A DNA stretch of 64,000 bases from UBA5070 sp035913415 (GTDB lineage: Bacteria; Fibrobacterota; Fibrobacteria; UBA5070): positions 1 to 64,000 of the forward strand of contig JAMIIV010000004.1 in NCBI GenBank assembly GCA_035913415.1, given 5' to 3'. How positions within the stretch are numbered: position 1 is the stretch's first letter; each line of letters begins with the position of its first letter. The translations under genes and the position numbers were made by a program. Shown here piece by piece: positions 51,298 through 59,945 of the stretch. A model generated the notes under the pieces. It was not told the origin of the DNA, did not search any database, and saw only the letters and a program-made list of their open reading frames with translations.

Positions 51298-51704
51298 AGA
51301 CGACCAACTACCTCCACACGTTCATCGAAGTCGCCGAGGATTGTCCGGTCGCCACCGCCCAGGTACCGCCCCTCAAGGGCAGGGATAGGACCGTCGCGAA
51401 CATTCTGTTCGATCTCCTCGTGGACGCGCCGTACAAGCTCACCTCCGACGACGTCCTGTTCCAGGTGCACGCCATCCGCAATGAACTTTCCAGGGCGGAG
51501 CTTGCCTCTGCGCGCGAGGAATTCTTCTCCAAGGGACAGGCTTGCCTGAGAGCTTCGCCGCTCTCCAAAAGGTATGGCTGGGGTGTCCACTGCGACGCCC
51601 AGGGACGGGTCGCGATCGTAGCCCGGGAATCCAGCGAGTACACGAGACTCGCTGGAGATCCGAAACTCGCGCATGTCAAGGCGATGCGCACTCGGCGCTC
51701 CTGA
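51294..51704 (+). CDS. DUF6157-family protein
   Basis: This 136-residue protein opens MKTTNYLHTFIEVAEDCPV and includes YKLTSDDVLFQVHAIRNEL, which match DUF6157. Near the end KRYGWGVHCDAQGRVAIV completes the family pattern. No catalytic motif is known. It overlaps the GyrI-like gene by four bases. Confidence 0.85.
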   Translation: MKTTNYLHTFIEVAEDCPVATAQVPPLKGRDRTVANILFDLLVDAPYKLTSDDVLFQVHAIRNELSRAELASAREEFFSKGQACLRASPLSKRYGWGVHCDAQGRVAIVARESSEYTRLAGDPKLAHVKAMRTRRS

Positions 51705-51762
51705 GGCTGGCCCCCAAACCACGTTCGAAGCGGACTCTTCCCTCCGAAAGGACCAACCCTCC

Positions 51763-52875
51763 ATGCCCGAAGCCCTCAAGGACTCGTTTCCGCTCGACAT
51801 CGCCCGCGACTTGGCGGCGCGGATCCTGCGGCACGAACCGTCGTTCCCCGCGTCGGAGTTTCTCGAACGGGCGGCACATGGGTGGGAACACCTCGAGCTG
51901 ATGGCCCGCGGCGAGCGCATCGCGAACGCATTGTGGACGTGCGCCAACCTTCCCTTCCCGCGCTTGGTGGCGATCCTCGTCGAGGAGCTCGGGCCCGAAC
52001 TGGAGCGCACGGAAGACAACGGCATGGCCCCGTTCCGGCACCTGCCGTTGTCGTTCCTCATCGCCCGGTACGGCCTGGGCCACGTGGATGAATCGCTCGC
52101 CGCCATGCACGCCCTGACCCGGCGCTTCACCTCCGAGTTCTGCATCCGGCCGTTCCTGGACCTGCACCGCCAAGCGGTCCTGGCTCATCTGCATGCCTGG
52201 GTTCGAGATCCCAGTCCCCATGTGCGCCGACTCGTCTCCGAAGGCACGCGGCCTCGTCTGCCCTGGGCCTCGCGGCTGCGGGAATTCCAGCGCGATCCGT
52301 CCCTGGCGCTGCCGCTGCTGGAGATGCTGCGCGACGATCCCCATCCCTATGTCCGCAGGTCCGTGGCCAACCATCTCAACGACATCGGCAAGGATCACCC
52401 GGAGGTCCTCCTGGAGGTGGCCCGCGCCTGGTGGCAGGACGCTCCGCCCGAACGCCGACGCCTGCTCGAACACGCCCTGCGGGTGCGGATCAAACAGGGT
52501 GACCCCCAGGTCCTGGCTCTGCTTGGCTATGCTGCGACGGATTCCGTCGCCGTCGGGAAGGTGCGGATCGATTCGAAGTCCGTCCGCGTCGGAGGTTCCA
52601 TCGAGGTGTCGTTCGAAGTCCGCAACACCTCGGCGTTCCGGCAGGAACTGTTGGTCGACCTCCGCCTGCATGCGGTCAAAGCCGACGGAACGCTCAAGCC
52701 CAGGGTCTTCAAGATGCGCCGCATCGCGTTGGGGTCGGGAGAGGTGGAACGGCTTTCCCTCGCGCTCTCGTTTCGATCGATGACCACGCGTACGCACCAC
52801 CCGGGGCGGCACGAGGTGGACGCGCTGGTGAACGGAACAGCTCATCCCCTCGGGAGCTTCCTGGTCAGAGCGTGA
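51763..52875 (+). CDS. DNA alkylation repair (AlkD-like) HEAT-repeat protein
   Basis: This 370-residue protein is built of HEAT-like helical pairs, with VRDPSPHVRRLVSEGTRPRL and DDPHPYVRRSVANHLNDIGK (about residues 147-220) typical of the AlkD branch that excises alkylated bases without flipping them. A C-terminal beta domain (VRVGGSIEVSFEVRNTSAF) is attached, as in AlkC-like proteins with an immunoglobulin-like tail. The ATG at 51763 follows the DUF6157 gene by 58 bases. Repair of N3- or N7-alkyl purines is inferred. Confidence 0.85.
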   Translation: MPEALKDSFPLDIARDLAARILRHEPSFPASEFLERAAHGWEHLELMARGERIANALWTCANLPFPRLVAILVEELGPELERTEDNGMAPFRHLPLSFLIARYGLGHVDESLAAMHALTRRFTSEFCIRPFLDLHRQAVLAHLHAWVRDPSPHVRRLVSEGTRPRLPWASRLREFQRDPSLALPLLEMLRDDPHPYVRRSVANHLNDIGKDHPEVLLEVARAWWQDAPPERRRLLEHALRVRIKQGDPQVLALLGYAATDSVAVGKVRIDSKSVRVGGSIEVSFEVRNTSAFRQELLVDLRLHAVKADGTLKPRVFKMRRIALGSGEVERLSLALSFRSMTTRTHHPGRHEVDALVNGTAHPLGSFLVRA

Positions 52876-53045
52876 AGGATTGTGTCCCGCGAGGTTGGAG
52901 GGTGCGTGCGACGCGCGGGCATCCAATCCCCGGGAGACGCATTGAGAAAATGCCAACTCCCGCAGCGTCGAATCGCGTTGCGGATTCGGCCTTCGCGATC
53001 CAGTTTCAGGGGAAATCCCCACCGTTTCCCCAAAGCGAGTTCCCC

Positions 53046-54260
53046 ATGTTTGTCCATGCGTTGATTTCCGCCTTGCTTCGGCTGGCGCAGGCTGCCGGAG
53101 GGACCTACGACGAGCGGCTCGGAACGGAGATCGAATATCGGCTCTACCGGCCTGACCTCCAGGCGGGGGCATCCGCTCCGTTGGTGGTCTACCTGCACGC
53201 CTATTCGGAGAATCCGATGTTCTCGGAACCCTGGTTCCAGGCGTCGCTCCAGGCCGCAGAGCCGAGTTTCCTGTTGTTGCCCCATTGTCTGAAGGATGGA
53301 GGCAATGCCGCCGATTGGGGTGGAACCTACGATGCGGCCTTGCGTCCCACCTTGGCGGAAGTTGTTGATGTGGTCGATTCGCTTGTGGCGGTGCATGCCA
53401 TCGATCCGCGTCGTGTCTACGTGTACGGGGGTTCGATGGGTGCCGAAGCTGTCTTCGCGCTCCTGGCCTATCGTCCCGGCCTGGCTGCAGGTGCCGTCGC
53501 GGTGGCAGGGTACACGCGCTCCGATGCGACCAAGGCCAAAGCGATGGCGGGCACTCCGCTGTGGATCCTCCACGGTGGCGACGACGATCTCAATCCGACC
53601 AGTTCCTCACGGAACATCTTCCGCGCCATCCGCGCCGCCGGCGGCCGAAGGGTGCGGTACACGGAATACCCGGGGTATGGGCATTACGACATCTGGGGAA
53701 GAGTCCCGAGCGAATCGACGATGATGCCATGGCTGCTCTCGCAGATTCGGGATTCGGTTGTGACTGGAGTCGGTCCCGGCCCGGTGCAGGGTTTGCGGCG
53801 CTCCGGCGACACCTTGTCCTGGTCGGTGCCCGACGAGGGCAAGGAGCCGTGGTTCCACTCGGTGTACCTGGATGACAGTCTGCTCGAACAGGTGCCCTGG
53901 GGTGATACCGCCTACCTCCTGGGAGATCTTCCCGAGGATGCGGTCTTGACGGTTTCTGCCACCGACATGCTGTTTCGCGAGTCGGAGCGTGTCGGCCTTT
54001 CTCTCTCGTCGCGTGTGGCTCCACGCGCTGTTGGAAGGGTGGTTTGGCACATCGCGGGAGATGCGATCCAGGCCCGGTGGGAAAACGACGGTTGGTGGAC
54101 GATCGAACTGCGATCGATGTCGGGAGCCTTGATCGCATCCAGTCGTGGCGATGGACCTGGCGGATCGTTGGTCTTGGGGGCGGTGCGCGGTCCGGTGTTT
54201 GTGGTCTTGCGCCACGAAGGCATGCCGGTGCACGTGGCAAGGATGCCCCTTCTGGATTGA
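53046..54260 (+). CDS. Secreted esterase (dienelactone/PHB-depolymerase-like) with C-terminal sorting-type domain
   Basis: This 404-residue protein has a short signal (MFVHALISALLRLAQAAGG) and an alpha/beta-hydrolase domain with Ser130 in YVYGGSMGAEAV, Asp in HGGDDDLNP and His in YPGYGHYDIW. After residue 240 there is a fibronectin-like linker and a C-terminal domain (WTIELRSMSGALIASSRG) similar to the tails of the other secreted proteins here. It probably removes ester side groups from plant polymers. The ATG at 53046 is chosen at the signal peptide. Confidence 0.8.
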   Translation: MFVHALISALLRLAQAAGGTYDERLGTEIEYRLYRPDLQAGASAPLVVYLHAYSENPMFSEPWFQASLQAAEPSFLLLPHCLKDGGNAADWGGTYDAALRPTLAEVVDVVDSLVAVHAIDPRRVYVYGGSMGAEAVFALLAYRPGLAAGAVAVAGYTRSDATKAKAMAGTPLWILHGGDDDLNPTSSSRNIFRAIRAAGGRRVRYTEYPGYGHYDIWGRVPSESTMMPWLLSQIRDSVVTGVGPGPVQGLRRSGDTLSWSVPDEGKEPWFHSVYLDDSLLEQVPWGDTAYLLGDLPEDAVLTVSATDMLFRESERVGLSLSSRVAPRAVGRVVWHIAGDAIQARWENDGWWTIELRSMSGALIASSRGDGPGGSLVLGAVRGPVFVVLRHEGMPVHVARMPLLD

Positions 54261-54302
54261 CCAGATCCGTTCCGGCCCTCCGCGTGGCGGCGTGGCGGTC
54301 CC

Positions 54303-54821
54303 TTAGCGGCTGTTCGTGCGTCGTGGGGGTCGGTAACCGGACTTGAAGCGGAAGGCCGCCAGCGCGATGCCGTCGAACGACGGTCGCCGCAGCAGCGGGT
54401 CGTTGTGGAATCGTCCGCGGGAGGTCTGGACACCCACGTGGCAAGTGCCGCCGCCGATGCACGAACCGTCCTTCGGGGCGTCGTAGCGGCGCGTCCAGAC
54501 CACCACATCGCCGGGATGGAGGCTGTCCTCGTCATCGATCCGTTTCCATCCCTTCAAGGCGTTCTCGACATCGCGTACACCCAGGACCACCGAGCGCATG
54601 GCCCCGGCGCGGCGCAGCACGATGGACGTTACCTTGGCGCAGGCCCAGCGTCCCTGTTTGGTGTCGGCTCCGTTGGTGCGCACGCCGTAGAGCGACACGG
54701 TGTCGCCGTGGGTGTACAAGGACGTGGGATCCAGCGCGGTGCGCGCCAGGCTGTCGATCCGCTCCGAGAGTGTCTCGGGAGCGGACATCAGCGACAACAG
54801 CAGGAGTGCCAGAGCGGTCAT
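54303..54821 (-). CDS. Exported NlpC/P60-like cysteine peptidase
   Basis: This 172-residue protein has a signal peptide (MTALALLLLSLMSAPETLS) and a CHAP/NlpC-like core. The nucleophile is Cys61 in GRWACAKVTSIVLRRAG and the histidine is His128 in TCHVGVQTSRGRFHNDP. Spacing fits papain-like peptidoglycan hydrolases. A role in cell-wall turnover is inferred. It converges on the esterase gene with 42 bases between stops. Confidence 0.65.
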   Translation of the reverse strand: MTALALLLLSLMSAPETLSERIDSLARTALDPTSLYTHGDTVSLYGVRTNGADTKQGRWACAKVTSIVLRRAGAMRSVVLGVRDVENALKGWKRIDDEDSLHPGDVVVWTRRYDAPKDGSCIGGGTCHVGVQTSRGRFHNDPLLRRPSFDGIALAAFRFKSGYRPPRRTNSR

Positions 54822-54920
54822 GGCGCAAACCTACGACCTTCCCCGTCTTCGCGACAGACCGAAAGTGGCTCACACGCGAACCGAAGGGGTCGGGTCCAGC
54901 TCACCTGCGATCCTCGATCT

Positions 54921-57737
54921 TCAGGGAGCCAGGGAAGGGGGCAACACGGATGTGGCCAGGATCCGTCCTTGAAGGTCGGTCACGCGGGCCACCCGCAACC
55001 GCGGCGACGGTTGACAAGGCGGTGTGTTCCAGCCGGCGTGGAGCACCACCATGCGGCGTTGGGCGACGGCGCCACGCATGTCGAGGAGCGCGAGCTCGAC
55101 GGGGCCGTCGGGTTCGGCGGCCAGGAAGAGGAGGCCGGGACGCCCGGGGGTGGATGTCCGGGCGATGGGCGTGGAGGCGAGGGTGCCCGAGACGGTGCGG
55201 GGCTCCTGCGACCAGAGCACCTGGTGGGGCGACGGCCCCGTTGTCCATCCGAAGGTGTCGGGCGCCTTGATTTCGCGGGCGGTCCACTGGGATTCCTGGA
55301 GCGACCATTCGAAGTCGCGGAACGGAATGGACAGATTGCGTCCATTCGCGCGCAGGGTCCCGTCGCTGGAGCCGATCACCAGACCCGAGAGAGTGCCCGT
55401 CGCGTCGCGGCGCACCAGGGAGGAACGGGCGTTGGTCGAGACGCCGCCCCAGGACAGGGGGCACGACGCGTGGCGGCAGTCCTGGAATCGCAGTGCCGCT
55501 CCTCCGTCGAGAGTGGCCTCGAATCCCGCATGGTGCGCGTCGCTCGAATCGCGGCGCTGCGGGAAGGCCTGGGTGCTGGCCGGTCGCACGGCCATCAGCG
55601 AGGCGAGGATCACCGTGTCGCCGCGGACACCCACGTGTACGTCGGTCTTGGGAACCGGAGTCGATCCCATGTCGGTTTTCCACCAGCCCAGGTAGCGCCC
55701 GTTCTTGTTGCCGTGGTGCGAGGCGAATGCCATGGGAACGGTCGCGTGCAGGGCATGGTTCCAGGATGGCCCCGAGGCGACGTTCGTGCGGATGGTGCGG
55801 GTGGTGGGGTCGGCCACAACGACGCCTGCGGCGAATTCCGGCGAGAAGTTCCAGACTTGTGTCCAGTCGTGGATCCTTGCGCCCGTCATCCGGTCCGAGA
55901 CGATCCAGCCGTCGAGGCCGCGCAACTGGATCACGGTGCGTTGGTGGATCGCGTCGGTGATGGATCCATAGCCTTCGGTGAACCGGGTCGTGACCAGGTC
56001 GAACCGGTCGGAGGTGCTCCAGAGGCCGTCGCGAAATGCCGAGGGGGCCACGTTGGTGGTGCCGCGTTTCTGGGCGATGGAATCGCACAGCACGGTGCTG
56101 CTCTTCCATCCCGAGGCTTCGTCGAAGTAGGCGTTGAACTTGTCGAACTCGGGCCGCAGATCCGAGGGGCACAGCGTGGTGGTGTACCACTGCACGCCGG
56201 AACCAACCAGGAATTGTCGGGCACCCGCCGCGACCTGGATGGCGCCGGCGTCGGGGCTGTCGTGTCCGCGACTGGGACGCGCCCCGTTCATCCAAAGCCA
56301 GGGGGAAAGGGGTGTCCAATCCCGTCGCAGGGAGTAGTAGCCCACGTGCGGGAACGCCGCCGATTGGACGGCGGGAGCTCCCGAGGTTGCCCCCGAAAGG
56401 GCCGTCTTGACCTGGTCCAGGATGGGGTCCTGGTTCCCGGAGCGGATCTGGCCCTCGAAGGACGATACCGCGGCCGCTCTTGCCTTGGTCCAGTCGTATC
56501 CGCTTGCCCAGGCGTCGGCCTTGATGGATGTGCCGTTGTTTCCATTGCGCGGCATCTGCCCGAAGGGATCCAACCCCAGCGCCAGGATGTGGCGGAAGCC
56601 CAGCGAGCGTTCGCGCATCAGAACCATGGACGCGGGCACGGGCAATCGGACGGATTCCGTCGGGCCGTCCCACAGGGCCAGCAGTTCGTCCATCGCGCCC
56701 AGGTCGCCGGTGTTGTAGTTGAAGGACTGCTCCAGGAAGCCTCCGTCCCGGAACGTCGATCCGCTCAGGTGGTCTTGCATGGACACGTCCACCATGGGCG
56801 CCAGCGAGTCGCGTACGGCCCGGAACTCGGGGAACAGCGCGCCGTACATGGACAGTGCGGAAAGGCCTTCCATGCGCTGGTTGGGAACCGCACCGGCCTT
56901 CTGGAAGCGCCAGAACATCGCATAGGGGTGGTCGACGACCAGGCTCCACGCGATGCGCGCCAGGATCTCGGCATCCACCCGCGCCAGCGCTGCGTCGTTG
57001 ATGGGGCGAGCCACGGGTGCCAGGACCGCGTCCCACGAGGGGCGTGGGTCGTCGGGCTGGAGGGACTTGGCGATCAACGCCAGTTGCCGGACCATCTGGT
57101 GGATGCGGAACCCCTGGTCGAGGGCCACCTGGGCGTTCTGGCTCCAGTCGCAGTCGTAGCCCTGGCGCGCGGCGGCCGGCAAGGCCAGAATCTGGGCCTT
57201 CTGGTTGCGGCAGAACTGTCCCACGATCTCGAAGTATTTGTCCAGGTACACCGCCGATCGAGTCTGATGGAATTTCGTGGCCAGGGGCGTGAACATCTTG
57301 AACGTGCCGTAGACATCCTTGGTGTAGTCGGGGCTGCTCGCAGGCGCCACGGGGGCAACCCAGTTGATCGTCGCGATCGTCCCGGGGCGCCCCCGCCATC
57401 CATAGGAGTCGATCCAGTCGTATCCGATGCTTTGGGCGCGATACTGGGCTTCGGTGATGGAGTCGACCAGGAAGGCCGCAAAGGAGAGGGGACGAGGATG
57501 GGTCTGGTAGGAGTGCCAGCCAAACTGCCCCAGGTCCTGCACGCGCAGGCGCCGCAGGAACTGGTTGCGCCAGACGATCAGGACCGAATCGGTCTTGCCG
57601 GATCGGGCCAATCGTGCGGCAGTCTCCATCCCCGGGGCGGAGAGGTTCAGTCCCGCCACGAACTGCTCGGGGAAGGTCGCGGCCGAGGTCGCGAAGGTGG
57701 TGGCCAGGACGAGGCCGGCGGCGAAGGATCTGGGCAT
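54921..57737 (-). CDS. Secreted heparinase II/III-like polysaccharide lyase
   Basis: This 938-residue protein has a signal peptide (MPRSFAAGLVLATTFATSA), an alpha/alpha-toroid (about residues 25-400, including the YNTGDLGAMDELLALW stretch), and a beta-sandwich beginning around GYYSLRRDW. The segment RPSRGHDSPDAGAIQVAAGA near residue 485-505 has the His-x-D/H-containing layout of heparinase II/III lyases, which cleave uronic-acid polymers such as alginate. A C-terminal sorting-like region follows. The ATG at 57737 is chosen because GGAG lies six bases upstream and the signal starts there. It is the third gene after TIGR02147 and lipoprotein. Confidence 0.75.
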   Translation of the reverse strand: MPRSFAAGLVLATTFATSAATFPEQFVAGLNLSAPGMETAARLARSGKTDSVLIVWRNQFLRRLRVQDLGQFGWHSYQTHPRPLSFAAFLVDSITEAQYRAQSIGYDWIDSYGWRGRPGTIATINWVAPVAPASSPDYTKDVYGTFKMFTPLATKFHQTRSAVYLDKYFEIVGQFCRNQKAQILALPAAARQGYDCDWSQNAQVALDQGFRIHQMVRQLALIAKSLQPDDPRPSWDAVLAPVARPINDAALARVDAEILARIAWSLVVDHPYAMFWRFQKAGAVPNQRMEGLSALSMYGALFPEFRAVRDSLAPMVDVSMQDHLSGSTFRDGGFLEQSFNYNTGDLGAMDELLALWDGPTESVRLPVPASMVLMRERSLGFRHILALGLDPFGQMPRNGNNGTSIKADAWASGYDWTKARAAAVSSFEGQIRSGNQDPILDQVKTALSGATSGAPAVQSAAFPHVGYYSLRRDWTPLSPWLWMNGARPSRGHDSPDAGAIQVAAGARQFLVGSGVQWYTTTLCPSDLRPEFDKFNAYFDEASGWKSSTVLCDSIAQKRGTTNVAPSAFRDGLWSTSDRFDLVTTRFTEGYGSITDAIHQRTVIQLRGLDGWIVSDRMTGARIHDWTQVWNFSPEFAAGVVVADPTTRTIRTNVASGPSWNHALHATVPMAFASHHGNKNGRYLGWWKTDMGSTPVPKTDVHVGVRGDTVILASLMAVRPASTQAFPQRRDSSDAHHAGFEATLDGGAALRFQDCRHASCPLSWGGVSTNARSSLVRRDATGTLSGLVIGSSDGTLRANGRNLSIPFRDFEWSLQESQWTAREIKAPDTFGWTTGPSPHQVLWSQEPRTVSGTLASTPIARTSTPGRPGLLFLAAEPDGPVELALLDMRGAVAQRRMVVLHAGWNTPPCQPSPRLRVARVTDLQGRILATSVLPPSLAP

Positions 57738-57827
57738 GGACGGCTCCGGGTTGGATGGCCTTTCCATGTTCGCTCCGAACGCGCCGCCTCCGCTGGACGG
57801 TGGCCTGAATCGGCGCTGTTGCGCCGA

Positions 57828-58955
57828 TCAGCGGCGGTCGAACACGATGTCGTCCAGACCCAGGTAGGAGCTTCCGCTGGTGGCGAGGAACTGGAGGGTC
57901 CGCACCCGGAAAGCGAACGCGCTCCAGGTCGAGACCGAGGCGGCGTTCTGCGGTTGCGCCATCAGGTCGGACACCTCCACGCAGGTGTCGGCCCACGCCG
58001 CGGACGCGGGGACGTACAACGAGAAGCCGGGGGCTCCCGATGTTGTGTCGGGACCCAGCAGTTCGACCTTCACCCGGCGGTCGGATCGGTACTGGAAACA
58101 GAGGTTCCGACGCGCGCGCAGGTCCATGGCGGGGAACGAGACCTGGGCCGCCACGTAGGACGCCGCGGAGTCGGCCCGGAACGAGAAGGACAGAAAATGA
58201 CCGACGCGTGCGGCTTCGGTGCGGATGGCCGAGCGCACCGAAAGCGAGTCGGTTCCGGAGGGGTCGAGCAGCGTGGCCACCCGCGGGAAGAGATGCCAAC
58301 GCGAGGTGCCCGGCCAGGCCTGCGCCAACCGCGGGGTTGGTGGCGAACCTTCGAAGTCGTCCACCACCAGTGGCAGGGGGCCGGAGGGAAGGGACAGGTT
58401 CAGGGAAAGGTCCAGCAGCGAGGTGTTGGCCAGCCGGCCCGCGGGCAGGAAGGCCCCGGAAGGTGTGGCGAATCCCAACCGCGTTCCCTCGGGAACGAAG
58501 CCTTCGATCGTCCAGTTGCCGGAGTCGTCCACCGCTGAGGCGGTGAAGGACGACTCCGCCAGGGCACGCGACCCGGGGAACGTCGCGTGGTCCAGCCACC
58601 GGGCCTGGAGCGAAAGGGCTGGTTGGAGGGACAGCTCGAGGGTGGTGGCGTCGCTTATCCGACGGATCAGGGATCCGCGCGTTCCGGACGAATCGCGCAG
58701 TTCCACGAACGCCCATGCATTTCCTTCGAGATCGATCCAGCCGTCGGCACGCTGCAGCAGCCTTGTGGTGTCCGTGGGGCGCTGTGTCGCGGTGTCCCAG
58801 CCGTGGGCTCCACGGGCGGTCACGCCCATCACCACCCGACCGGATTCGTCCAGGGGAAGCAGTCCGTTGCCGGTGGTGGTACTTTTTCCGGCCACCTGGT
58901 CGTCGGCGCATCCCAGAAGGAGCAGGGCGGACAGGAAACCGATCAGGCGTTTCAT
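57828..58955 (-). CDS. Lipoprotein with carbohydrate-binding-like C-terminal domain
   Basis: This 375-residue protein has a lipoprotein signal (MKRLIGFLSALLLLGCADDQ) with the lipobox LLGC. The mature start ADDQVAGKSTTTGN resembles that of the lipoprotein at 41646 (GSDRVAGG...T-x-N). The second half (LPLVVDDFEGSPPTPRLAQA, then a beta-rich part ending YLGLDDIVFDRR) fits a jelly-roll carbohydrate-binding domain. Its ATG overlaps the TIGR02147 stop in ATGA, and the lyase gene follows after 90 bases. Confidence 0.8.
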   Translation of the reverse strand: MKRLIGFLSALLLLGCADDQVAGKSTTTGNGLLPLDESGRVVMGVTARGAHGWDTATQRPTDTTRLLQRADGWIDLEGNAWAFVELRDSSGTRGSLIRRISDATTLELSLQPALSLQARWLDHATFPGSRALAESSFTASAVDDSGNWTIEGFVPEGTRLGFATPSGAFLPAGRLANTSLLDLSLNLSLPSGPLPLVVDDFEGSPPTPRLAQAWPGTSRWHLFPRVATLLDPSGTDSLSVRSAIRTEAARVGHFLSFSFRADSAASYVAAQVSFPAMDLRARRNLCFQYRSDRRVKVELLGPDTTSGAPGFSLYVPASAAWADTCVEVSDLMAQPQNAASVSTWSAFAFRVRTLQFLATSGSSYLGLDDIVFDRR

Positions 58956-59776
58956 GGGTCGACCTCGGGCAGGGCGCTGAGGGGAAACAATTGCAGGTTC
59001 AGTTGGTAGATGCGGTCGGACACCGTGCCGTCGTCCACCAGTCGCGCCACGTTCTCCTGGAACTCCTTCACCAGGATCTTCAGGTCGGAGACCTGCTCGG
59101 CGTTGATGTTCATGGTCATGGTGCCGATTTCGCGCACCGAGGGTGGGTCTTCCCGCAGGGACCGGGCCGCCAGTTCGAGGGTGGCGGCCTGGAAGCCGCG
59201 GATGGCGGGATCGGCGTGGTCTTCCCCCGAATGCAGATGGACGTAGGGGATGCGCCATCCTTCGGGTTCGCGGATCGCCAGCCCCAGGCGCTGCAGCAGA
59301 TCCAGGGCGGCCGAGGCTTCGTCCGCCGTGATGGCTGGACGCAACGCCGCAGCCAGGGCCGCAGGGTCGGTTTCGTGGGGCCGCATGTCCAGCAGGTTGC
59401 GCAAGGCCACCGCGTGCCAGCTTGCGAAGAACGTGCGCCGAGCGGTCGACAGCTCCACGTAGCCCACGCCGCGCAGCTTCACGAGCCGATCGTGGATGGC
59501 CTTGGCCTCGGTGTCGTTGCGCGCCTTGTTGAAGGCGACCAGGCATTCGAAATACTCCCGTTCCCCCTCGTCCATGCCCAGAAGCCTGGCGAAGCGCGGG
59601 ATCTGGTCGTCGACGATGTGCGCCTTCTTCTGGAACAGGCGCGTCACGTAGCTGGAGTCCATGCCCACGCGGTTGCCGATGTACCGGTAGCTGAAGTACG
59701 AAGCGATCTTGCGGCGCTCTTCGTAGGCGTCCTTCAGGAATTCCCGGTAGTCGTCGTAGGCTTCGATGCTGGGCAC
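58952..59776 (-). CDS. TIGR02147-family protein (second copy)
   Basis: This 274-residue protein is a second member of TIGR02147: YDDYREFLKDAYEERRKIAS, FSYRYIGNRVGMDSSYVTRL and WHAVALRNLLDM correspond to blocks in the copy at 40810. It is cytoplasmic. It overlaps the downstream lipoprotein gene by four bases and is divergent from the pectate-lyase-like gene, 169 bases away with an inverted repeat between. The arrangement suggests that it governs expression of the flanking polysaccharide genes. Confidence 0.88.
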   Translation of the reverse strand: MPSIEAYDDYREFLKDAYEERRKIASYFSYRYIGNRVGMDSSYVTRLFQKKAHIVDDQIPRFARLLGMDEGEREYFECLVAFNKARNDTEAKAIHDRLVKLRGVGYVELSTARRTFFASWHAVALRNLLDMRPHETDPAALAAALRPAITADEASAALDLLQRLGLAIREPEGWRIPYVHLHSGEDHADPAIRGFQAATLELAARSLREDPPSVREIGTMTMNINAEQVSDLKILVKEFQENVARLVDDGTVSDRIYQLNLQLFPLSALPEVDP

Positions 59777-59865
59777 GGATCCTCCACGGATGAGTATCGC
59801 AAACTATCGCCGCCGGGGCCAAGTCGGGTTGACTTGGGGGCAAGGGCCGCTGCTTGACGCGACAG

Positions 59866-59892
59866 CGGCTCCTGGAAAAACCGCAGGAGCCG
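59866..59892. promoter_or_regulatory. Inverted repeat between divergent TIGR02147 and pectate-lyase-like genes
   Basis: CGGCTCCTG (59866-59874) and CAGGAGCCG (59884-59892) are perfect 9-bp arms with a nine-base spacer containing AAAAA. It is in the divergent promoter region and may be a regulator-binding site. As RNA it would form a stable hairpin in the 5' leader of the lyase gene. Confidence 0.5.
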
Positions 59893-59945
59893 TGACAGGC
59901 TTCGGTGGTATCCTCATGGTCGGCCATCATCCGAGGAACCACTCC

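Noticed and set aside
54405..58538. Very long plus-strand open frame of nearly 1,400 codons
   Set aside because: It lies antisense to the lyase and lipoprotein genes. The composition is low in hydrophobic pattern and shows no domain; it is a shadow of GC-rich coding on the other strand.
54901..58911. Long minus-strand frame of over 1,300 codons overlapping the lyase and lipoprotein
   Set aside because: It is rich in R, P, G and H and has no signal peptide or motif, whereas the other minus frames give clear signal peptides, a lipobox and lyase motifs.
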